Part shown: positions 1-5,501 of the stretch, in pieces
Position numbering within the stretch: position 1 is the stretch's first letter
Layout of the letters: each line of letters starts with the position of its first letter
NCBI GenBank assembly: GCA_903911165.1
Contig: CAIWCQ010000024.1
Coordinates: forward strand, 1-11,214
Source: an uncultured Actinomycetes bacterium
GTDB taxonomy: Bacteria > Actinomycetota > Actinomycetes > Mycobacteriales > Mycobacteriaceae
Direction of reading: 5' to 3'
DNA length: 11,214 bases
The notes under the pieces: generated by a model
The model's input: only the letters and a program-made list of their open reading frames with translations
Told to the model about the DNA's origin: nothing
Database searches by the model: none
Translations under genes and position numbers: made by a program

Positions 1-1
1 G

Positions 2-514
2 ATCGTGAATGGCTGGCAACAGGGCTGGGTGGTGCCGGCCGGTGCGACGGGAACGATCACCCTGGGGTTCGCATCCAACGGCCCTTACCGCGTGGGCTTG
101 GTCGGCGGTCTCGCGCTGCTGCCACTGCTGCTGCTGCTGGCGCTGGTGCCACCGCGTCGACCGGAGGCGGCCGAACCTGCAGCCGCACCCTGGTCGCCCG
201 GCGCGCTGGCCGGTGTGGGGTTGATGGCTGCCGGCGCGGCGATCGCGGGCGTGGGCGGGGCCGTGGTGTTCGGCGCGGCACTTCTGGGCACCCGACTCCT
301 GCGCCGGCGCCAGGGAGTGCTCGATCGGCTGACGCTGGCGGTGGCCCCGGCCGGGCTGATCCTGGCCGGCGCCCTAATCGCGCGTTATCCGTGGCGCTCA
401 GTCGACGGCTACATCGGTTACTCTGCCTGGGTTCAGCTACCTGCGCTCATCGCCGTCGCCGCGCTGGCCGTCTCAGCACTTGAAAACGATACCGCCGCAA
501 AGCCTTCGACGTAG
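2..514 (+). CDS. aftD: AftD-like arabinofuranosyltransferase, C-terminal end (partial, 5' end outside window)
   Basis: This is the last 170 or so residues of a membrane protein whose reading frame is already open at the left edge (Ile-Val-Asn-Gly-Trp...). The GTG at position 5 is only an internal valine codon. A short soluble stretch (NGWQQGWVVPAGATGTITL) is followed by about four hydrophobic segments, one of them leucine-rich, and a polar tail ending at TAG. I recognise this as the C-terminus of mycobacterial AftD (Rv0236c family), where a periplasmic region is followed by a final cluster of transmembrane helices. AftD is a very large (about 1400 residue) GT-C enzyme that uses decaprenyl-phospho-arabinose and adds alpha-(1->3) branches to arabinogalactan and lipoarabinomannan. 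The catalytic N-terminal part is not in the window, so activity cannot be judged here. The identification rests on recalled family similarity and on the neighbouring envelope genes. Confidence 0.75.
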   Translation: MVNGWQQGWVVPAGATGTITLGFASNGPYRVGLVGGLALLPLLLLLALVPPRRPEAAEPAAAPWSPGALAGVGLMAAGAAIAGVGGAVVFGAALLGTRLLRRRQGVLDRLTLAVAPAGLILAGALIARYPWRSVDGYIGYSAWVQLPALIAVAALAVSALENDTAAKPST

Positions 515-517
515 TGT
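512..517 (+). promoter_or_regulatory. Candidate -10 element for leaderless php transcription
   Basis: TAGTGT fits the mycobacterial -10 pattern TANNNT. It lies exactly seven bases before the php ATG, so transcription would begin at or one base before the start codon, giving a leaderless message. No Shine-Dalgarno sequence precedes the ATG, which agrees. The element contains the TAG stop codon of aftD. There is no convincing -35 at 17-18 bases. Transcription from aftD with reinitiation remains possible. Confidence 0.45.
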
Positions 518-532
518 GCGTCACATGACGCA
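517..532. promoter_or_regulatory. 16-bp inverted repeat over the php start codon, candidate operator
   Basis: TGCGTCA and TGACGCA form seven-base perfect inverted arms separated by CA. The ATG of php lies across the centre and right arm. The site sits immediately downstream of the -10-like element, over the expected transcription start, which is a classic place for a repressor. In a read-through transcript from aftD the same bases could form a six-pair stem with loop ACAU that holds the start codon. Both roles are inferred from symmetry only. Confidence 0.35.
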
Positions 533-1511
533 GCGTGCCGAAGTGGAGACCGTCGGGGGTCGGATCGCGACCGGCGATCTCGGAGTCACGCTGATGCACG
601 AGCACGTTTTCGTACTCTCCCCGGAGATCATGGCCAACTACCCCGAGGGCTGGGGCGATGAGCAGGCCCGCGAGGATTCTGCCGTCGACAAGCTCAACGC
701 ACTCAAGGCCATCGGGGTGGACACCATCGTGGATCCCACCGTGATCGGCCTGGGCCGCTACATCCCGCGCATCCTGCGGGTCGCCGCCCGCACCGATCTG
801 CAGATCGTGGTGGCGACCGGCATCTACACCTACAACGAAGCGCCGATGTACTTCCACTTCACCGGACCGGGGACCGCACTCGGCGGGGTGGAGACCATGA
901 CCGAGTTATTCGTGCGCGATATCACCGAGGGCATCGCTGACACCGGCGTCAAGGCGGCGATCCTCAAATGCGCGACCGACGCTCACGGCCTCACCCCCGG
1001 TGTCGAGCGAGTATTGCGCGCGGTCGCGGCGGCGCATCGGGCAACCGGGGTTCCGATCACCACCCACACCCACGCTCATTCCCGGCGAGGGCTCGATCAA
1101 CAGCGCATCTTCGCCGAAGAAGGTGTGGACCTCAGCCGGGTCATCATCGGCCACAGCGGTGACACCACCGACGTCGACTATCTGGAGGAACTGATCACCG
1201 CCGGGTCCTATCTGGGCATGGACCGGTTCGGCGTGGACAACATCCTCAGCTTCGACGACCGGGTCGATATCGTCGCCCGCATGTGTGAACGCGGCCACGC
1301 CGACAAGATGGTGCTGGCCCACGACGCGTCCTGCTACATCGATTGGCTGCCAGAGGCCGCACTGCCGGTGGTCCTGCCGAACTGGCACTATCTGCACATC
1401 CACAACGACGTACTGCCGGCACTACGGAAGCGCGGAGTCACCGAGGAGCAGATCACCACCATGCTGGTCGACAATCCGCGCGACGTCTTCTCCCACCGGG
1501 GCGGCTACTAA
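525..1511 (+). CDS. php: Phosphotriesterase-like lactonase (PLL/PPH, amidohydrolase superfamily)
   Basis: A 328-residue TIM-barrel metal hydrolase, close in length to M. tuberculosis PPH (Rv0230c, about 326). All expected binuclear metal ligands are visible: HxH at H25/H27, the carbamylated lysine K148 in ILKCATD, H181 in TTHTHAH, H210 in IGHSGD and D267 in LAHDAS. Tyr101 in TGIYTY is at the position of the tyrosine that shapes the lactonase site in this family. Members hydrolyse acyl-homoserine lactones and gamma/delta-lactones well and organophosphates only weakly, so a lactonase is more likely than a true phosphotriesterase. There is no signal peptide, so it should be cytosolic. I chose the ATG at 525 because it gives the family N-terminus (...GDLGVTLMHEHVF); longer versions run into aftD. 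It begins 10 bases after the aftD stop, and its stop overlaps the ATG of the following CoA ligase (TAATG). The physiological substrate is unknown. Confidence 0.9.
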   Translation: MTQRAEVETVGGRIATGDLGVTLMHEHVFVLSPEIMANYPEGWGDEQAREDSAVDKLNALKAIGVDTIVDPTVIGLGRYIPRILRVAARTDLQIVVATGIYTYNEAPMYFHFTGPGTALGGVETMTELFVRDITEGIADTGVKAAILKCATDAHGLTPGVERVLRAVAAAHRATGVPITTHTHAHSRRGLDQQRIFAEEGVDLSRVIIGHSGDTTDVDYLEELITAGSYLGMDRFGVDNILSFDDRVDIVARMCERGHADKMVLAHDASCYIDWLPEAALPVVLPNWHYLHIHNDVLPALRKRGVTEEQITTMLVDNPRDVFSHRGGY

Positions 1512-2989
1512 TGGAGGTCGACGAGGTACCGGCGATCGGAACCCAGATCAGTCGCCTTGCCGCCGAGGCACCCGAGGCTGCGGCACTGAGCCACGAGGGC
1601 CGGACCCTCACCCGGCGACAGTTGGATTCGACGACCAACCGCCTGGCCCGCGCGTATGCCGAACTAGGCGTGCGCCGGGGAGACTACGTCACCATCGCCG
1701 TGCCGAACTCGATCGAATGGGTTCAGGCGGTGGTGGCGGTCTGGAAGCTGGGCGCGATTCCGCAGCCGTTATCGTCGCGGCTTCCCGACTCCGAATACGC
1801 CGCCCTGCTGGACCTCACGCCGCGCGCGCTGGTGGTCGGCCGGCCCGATCCGCGCGGAGTGGTCCGTGCGGTGCCCGGCGATTTCGATCCGGGTGACGTC
1901 TCGGATGCCCCGCTGCCGGAGGTGGTTTCGCCATCGCTGAAGTCAATGGCATCCGGCGGCAGTACCGGCCGACCGAAGTTGATCGAGGCCGGCGGTGACA
2001 GCCGCTTCCAGGGTGGCCTGGTGGCGGCGATGATGGGCAACGAGGCGAACGACACCCAGTTGGTGTCGGTGCCGTTGAGTCACAACACCGGCTTCACGTC
2101 AGCCACCATAGCGTTGGCGACGGGCCAGCACCTGGTGCTGATGAGCCGATTCGATCCGGCCGAATTTCTGCGATTGGTCTCCGAGTACCGGGTGAACTAC
2201 CTGGCGACCGTGCCGACGATCATGCAACGGTTGCTTCCCGTCTACCGCGCCGATCCGCAAGCCTACGATCTGACGTCGGTGCGGCGTTGGTGGCACCTGG
2301 CCGCGCCCTGCCCGCCGGCGATCAAGGAAGCCTGGATTGACATCCTCGGTCCGGAAGTGGTGTGGGAGCTCTACGGCGGCACCGAACTTCAGGCGTTGAC
2401 GTTCATCAGCGGCACCGAGTGGCTCGACCATCGAGGCTCGGTCGGCCGGGTGGTGTCCGGAGAGATGAAGGTTCTCGACGACGACGGTGAGCAGTGCCCG
2501 CCGGGGGTGGTCGGGGAGATCTACATGCGGCCCCGGCCCGGGAGTCAACCCACCTATCGCTACATCGGCAGCATCGCCAAAAATCGTGACGGCTGGGACT
2601 CCCTGGGCGATCTGGGCTGGTTCGACGCGCAGAGCTATCTGTACCTGGCAGACCGCCGGGTGGACATGTTCACCGTAGGTGGGCGCAACGTCTACCCGGC
2701 CGAGATCGAGAACGCCCTGGCCGAGCATCCTGCCGTGCTGTCGTGTCTGGTGGTCGGCGTGCCGCATGAAGACCTCGGTCAGGTTCCGCACGCGCTGGTG
2801 CACGCCGAATCTACCGACCTCGACGAGACCGAGGTCGCGGCCTTTGTGGCACAGCGACTCGCGGCCTACAAGGTCCCGCGCAGTGTGGAGTTCGTCGACA
2901 CCCCATTGCGAGACGATGCGGGCAAGGCCCGCCGTACCGAAGTACGCGACGAAGTCATCGCGCGACGGCAGGCTCCGGGTTGTCAGTAA
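1511..2989 (+). CDS. AMP-dependent acyl-CoA ligase/synthetase (ANL superfamily)
   Basis: A 492-residue adenylate-forming enzyme that would activate a carboxylic acid with ATP to acyl-AMP and then form the CoA thioester. Core motifs are present in order: the P-loop SGGSTGRPK (residues 148-156), YGGTE (288-292), the ATP-ribose aspartate D367 in LGDLGW, the hinge region DRRVDMFTVGG followed by NVYPAEIE (381-400), and the catalytic C-terminal lysine K472 in DAGKARR. The AMP-binding domain spans roughly residues 10-375 and the mobile C-domain 380-485. Length and motifs fit a stand-alone CoA ligase, and no carrier domain is present. Within the ANL group it vaguely resembles bile-acid/aryl-type CoA ligases, but substrate cannot be read from the sequence. 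The ATG at 1511 shares one base with the php stop, which implies translational coupling; longer in-frame versions would run backwards through php. Its 3' end overlaps the convergent acyltransferase gene by 35 bases. In H37Rv a different gene, Rv0229c, follows php. Confidence 0.9.
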   Translation: MEVDEVPAIGTQISRLAAEAPEAAALSHEGRTLTRRQLDSTTNRLARAYAELGVRRGDYVTIAVPNSIEWVQAVVAVWKLGAIPQPLSSRLPDSEYAALLDLTPRALVVGRPDPRGVVRAVPGDFDPGDVSDAPLPEVVSPSLKSMASGGSTGRPKLIEAGGDSRFQGGLVAAMMGNEANDTQLVSVPLSHNTGFTSATIALATGQHLVLMSRFDPAEFLRLVSEYRVNYLATVPTIMQRLLPVYRADPQAYDLTSVRRWWHLAAPCPPAIKEAWIDILGPEVVWELYGGTELQALTFISGTEWLDHRGSVGRVVSGEMKVLDDDGEQCPPGVVGEIYMRPRPGSQPTYRYIGSIAKNRDGWDSLGDLGWFDAQSYLYLADRRVDMFTVGGRNVYPAEIENALAEHPAVLSCLVVGVPHEDLGQVPHALVHAESTDLDETEVAAFVAQRLAAYKVPRSVEFVDTPLRDDAGKARRTEVRDEVIARRQAPGCQ

Positions 2990-4160
2990 CCGAACTGTCC
3001 AGCGGTGGCGGTGCTGCGCCGTCCGACGCGCTGCGCCGGTACTCCCAGCGGCGCAACGCATTCCGGCAGGGTGACTCGATCAACGCGTAACTGACCGCGG
3101 CCATGGCGTAGCCGAGCAGCAGAGTCAGGATCAGAACGACCACAATGTCGCCGTTGAACATGAACGTGCCCACCATCGGAAAAACCATTACCAGTGCCGC
3201 GAGGTGCCAGACGAACAGGCCGTAGGACCACCGGCCCAGCACCACCATGACCGGGCTGCCCAGAATCCGGTGCGGGGTGTCGGGGCGGTCGAGCACCAAC
3301 GGAGCCAGCAGTGCCGCGGCGACGATGGCGCCCATCAGCGTCCGCACCACGAACTGCCCAAGCGTGGCCGGCACCAGATTCTCCGGCCCGGCCAGCGGCG
3401 ATGCCGACACCAGGTAGGCCACCAGAGCGATCCCGTAAATCGTCCACGGGTTGCGGGCCAGTCGGTGCGGCCATCCGACGTCGCTGACCGTCCATTCCGC
3501 CAACAGCATTCCGGCCGCGAACCACGACGCATACGCCGGCGGCCAGTTGAGGAAGTTCACCCCGACCGCCGTGTGGATCGGCAGCAGTCCCCAACCGAGG
3601 CTGGCCACCGCGACCACCGTGATCACCGGCACCCGAGCCCGTACCGGAAGCCGGTAGGCGAGCGCCGCCAGGATCGGTAGGGCCAGGTAGAAGCTGACCT
3701 CAACCGACAGGCTCCACATCTGGGTCAACCCGGCCGTCAAGGTCAGTGGCACGTACACCTGGGTCAGGGTCAGATTGGCCAGCCACACGGTGGGACTGGC
3801 GTGGTTGGCCTCGGGGAGCAACGTCAGGATCACCACGACGGCAAACAGGTAGCCGGGCATGATCCGCACCAACCGCGACCGCAGGTAATGACCGGTGGCC
3901 GGCCGGTGCCGCAATCGGCGGGCGGCCGCCGCGTGCCCACGCCACAGCAAAAAGCCCGACAGCGCGAAGAACACCGCCACGGCCAGATCGAACCGGTGCA
4001 GCAACCGGCCCACCACCCCGCCGGAGGTACCGGTCTGGAACGCGACATGGGTGAGGACCACGCCCATGGCCGCACAGGCCCGCATCCCCTCGACGGCAGG
4101 CAGGAACGCCCGGGTACCACCGACCCGACCGGCATCACCGACTACCCGACCGGCTTTCAC
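2955..4160 (-). CDS. Acyltransferase-3 family integral membrane protein (Rv0228-like)
   Basis: A 401-residue polytopic inner-membrane protein with roughly ten hydrophobic segments, matching acyltransferase family 3 (PF01757). Family signatures are R27 with H38 (R-x10-H, in EGMRACAAMGVVLTHVAF), FFALSGFLL (64-72), SRLVRIMPGY (95-104) and WSLSVEVSFYL (149-159, with E154). Such enzymes move acyl groups such as acetyl or succinyl from the cytoplasm onto extracytoplasmic glycans or lipids. The C-terminal 30 residues are polar and proline-rich. The start is GTG at 4160; upstream in frame there is no other ATG or GTG before a TAA, and the next internal start would remove residues before the catalytic Arg-His motif. 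No good Shine-Dalgarno sequence is visible. The gene is divergent from the DUF3068 gene and convergent with the CoA ligase. Its place among envelope-glycan genes suggests acylation of a cell-wall polysaccharide or lipoglycan; the acceptor is unknown. Confidence 0.88.
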   Translation of the reverse strand: MKAGRVVGDAGRVGGTRAFLPAVEGMRACAAMGVVLTHVAFQTGTSGGVVGRLLHRFDLAVAVFFALSGFLLWRGHAAAARRLRHRPATGHYLRSRLVRIMPGYLFAVVVILTLLPEANHASPTVWLANLTLTQVYVPLTLTAGLTQMWSLSVEVSFYLALPILAALAYRLPVRARVPVITVVAVASLGWGLLPIHTAVGVNFLNWPPAYASWFAAGMLLAEWTVSDVGWPHRLARNPWTIYGIALVAYLVSASPLAGPENLVPATLGQFVVRTLMGAIVAAALLAPLVLDRPDTPHRILGSPVMVVLGRWSYGLFVWHLAALVMVFPMVGTFMFNGDIVVVLILTLLLGYAMAAVSYALIESPCRNALRRWEYRRSASDGAAPPPLDSSVTDNPEPAVAR

Positions 4161-4222
4161 GGCTACCAGTGTGCTCGCGGACCCCTCGGCGGCGATAGCG
4201 GGTGCGGCGGAATCCCTCCGGC

Positions 4223-4240
4223 ACCGGGCTTAAGCCGGGT
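4223..4240. promoter_or_regulatory. 18-bp imperfect palindrome in divergent intergenic region, candidate operator
   Basis: ACCGGGCTT and AAGCCGGGT are inverted with one mismatch in nine; the central GGCTTAAGCC (4227-4236) is a perfect palindrome. It lies in the 147-base gap between the divergent acyltransferase and DUF3068 genes, and overlaps the expected -35 position of the promoter-like element at 4250-4255. A dimeric regulator bound here could control one or both genes. There is no T-run, so it is not an intrinsic terminator. Confidence 0.35.
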
Positions 4241-4249
4241 ACCTGCTGT

Positions 4250-4255
4250 TAGGGT
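4250..4255 (+). promoter_or_regulatory. Candidate -10 element for the DUF3068 operon
   Basis: TAGGGT fits TANNNT and is the best plus-strand -10 candidate that I see in the divergent gap. Transcription would begin near 4262 and leave a leader of about 45 bases carrying the GAGGAGG Shine-Dalgarno sequence. The -35 position is not recognisable and is covered by the palindrome. Confidence 0.35.
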
Positions 4256-4290
4256 CAATCCGATTTGCAGGACAGCCACACTGACAGCGC

Positions 4291-4297
4291 GAGGAGG
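4291..4297 (+). promoter_or_regulatory. Strong Shine-Dalgarno for the DUF3068 gene
   Basis: GAGGAGG lies 10 bases upstream of the GTG at 4308. It decides for this GTG over the ATG at 4323 (25 bases away) and over any start inside the antisense acyltransferase gene. Confidence 0.75.
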
Positions 4298-4307
4298 CCC
4301 GGGCAGC

Positions 4308-5501
4308 GTGAACCGCGCAAGCATGTTGCGTCTGGCGGCGCTGGCCATCATGAGTCTCGGGGCCGCCCTGTTGACCGCCGGCGTGCTGCTCACCACCTAT
4401 ACCGCGGGCAAGATCGCCAAAATTCCGCTCTCGATCGATGAGACGCTGATCAGCAGTGGCACCGGGGCGGCCCTCGACCCGGCTTCGCTGTCGGGAACCC
4501 GGTTCGTCGTCGACCAGAACGTCCCCCTGGTCTCCCAGCAGGCGGTCACCGTCGAAACCCCCGCCAATGCCCAGGTGATCACCCTTCAGGTGGGCACCTC
4601 CGTCCGGCGCACCGACCGACAGGCGGACAACGGCTTGCTCCTGGCGATGGTCGACACCGCGACACTCGACCGCAGCACTGCCGAGGCGGTGTCCGACGAC
4701 GAACGCCCCGGTGGTTCGGTGCAGAAGCCGCGCACCATCGAAGACGATCGACCGTCGACCAACATTGCACTTCCGCATGAGGGGTTGACGTTCCGGTTTC
4801 CGTTCAACACCGAGAAGCAGTCATATCCCTTCTTCGATGCGATCGCCCAGCGACCGTTCGACGCCAACTACGACGGCGAAGACGACGTGAACGGATTGAC
4901 CACCTATCGGTTCACCCAGAACGTCGGCTACGACGCCGACGGGAAACTCGTCGAACCGATCAAGTACGCCTCGCTCTACGACAGGAACGAGGACGGCGAG
5001 GTCACCGCGCGAGCCGAGCTATGGGGATTGCCGGGTGACCCCTACGAGCCGGTCACCATGACGCGGTATTACGCCGCCCAGCGCACCTTCTGGGTGGACC
5101 CGGTGACGGGAACGGTGGTCAAGGCCACCGAACGCGCCAACCACTACTACGCCCGGGAGGCGCTCAACCCCGAGATGGCGTTGGCCGACTACACGGTGAC
5201 CTCCACCGAGCAGACGGTCGAGTCCCTAGTGGCCGGAGCGCGCAACGAACGCGACCGGGTGGCGCTGTGGTCCCGAGTCCTGCCGATCAGCCTGGCCGCC
5301 ACCGGACTCGTCTTGCTGATCGGCGCAACCCTGCTGGGCGCGTTCAGCCTGCGTATCGAGTCCGCCCTGGCCGAACACGGTGAGGCCGACATCGCGCTGG
5401 GAATTTTCGGAAAGGACGAGACCGGTCCGATGCCCGCCGCTTCGGCGCCGACCGAGAAGATCCCCACCCGGCGACCGGAGCCCCCGCCCGCGCAGCGGTG
5501 A
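4308..5501 (+). CDS. DUF3068 membrane-anchored protein (Rv0227c/MSMEG_0317-like; lipomannan maturation family)
   Basis: A 397-residue protein with an N-terminal transmembrane anchor (about residues 8-32), a large extracytoplasmic domain (33-322), a second transmembrane helix (about 325-347) and a charged, proline-rich cytoplasmic tail. This two-helix plan and the sequence match DUF3068, the family of M. tuberculosis Rv0227c (automated annotation sometimes says 'PorA family porin'). From memory, the C. glutamicum and M. smegmatis members are needed for lipomannan maturation and lipoarabinomannan synthesis; the biochemical activity is not known. The soluble domain holds two DxNxDG stretches, D185-G190 and D225-G230, that resemble calcium-binding loops. 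The GTG start is supported by the GAGGAGG site and by the N-terminus (MNRASMLRLAALAIMSLG). The stop overlaps the GTG of the next gene in GTGA, so the two are almost certainly co-translated. Confidence 0.85.
   Translation: MNRASMLRLAALAIMSLGAALLTAGVLLTTYTAGKIAKIPLSIDETLISSGTGAALDPASLSGTRFVVDQNVPLVSQQAVTVETPANAQVITLQVGTSVRRTDRQADNGLLLAMVDTATLDRSTAEAVSDDERPGGSVQKPRTIEDDRPSTNIALPHEGLTFRFPFNTEKQSYPFFDAIAQRPFDANYDGEDDVNGLTTYRFTQNVGYDADGKLVEPIKYASLYDRNEDGEVTARAELWGLPGDPYEPVTMTRYYAAQRTFWVDPVTGTVVKATERANHYYAREALNPEMALADYTVTSTEQTVESLVAGARNERDRVALWSRVLPISLAATGLVLLIGATLLGAFSLRIESALAEHGEADIALGIFGKDETGPMPAASAPTEKIPTRRPEPPPAQR

Noticed and set aside
118..142. CTG triplet run in the aftD 3' end as a microsatellite
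   Set aside because: It codes for a leucine-rich transmembrane helix in frame and is short and interrupted.
480..485. TTGAAA as a -35 for php
   Set aside because: The hexamer is a good match but lies 26 bases from the TAGTGT element, far outside the usual 16-19.
480..524. Longer php frame starting inside aftD
   Set aside because: The extra 15 residues do not resemble the family N-terminus, overlap aftD, and leave ATG 525 with its promoter-like spacing unexplained.
1343..1510. Longer CoA ligase frame starting inside php
   Set aside because: It would overlap conserved php coding sequence by 169 bases; the added Arg/Thr/Ala-rich residues look like out-of-frame GC-rich translation. The TAATG start fits the family N-terminus.
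525..1511. php as an acquired organophosphate-degradation gene
   Set aside because: The motifs fit the native mycobacterial lactonase group, base composition looks like that of the neighbours, and there is no mobile element nearby.
2099..3061. Minus-strand open frame of 320 codons opposite the CoA ligase
   Set aside because: It is antisense to a gene with all ANL motifs; the translation is His/Arg/Gln-rich with no recognisable domain, typical of a GC-rich shadow frame.
3801..4307. Upstream extension of the DUF3068 frame
   Set aside because: It is antisense to the acyltransferase N-terminus and its translation is His/Gln/Arg/Pro-rich; the GAGGAGG site and hydrophobic N-terminus favour GTG 4308.
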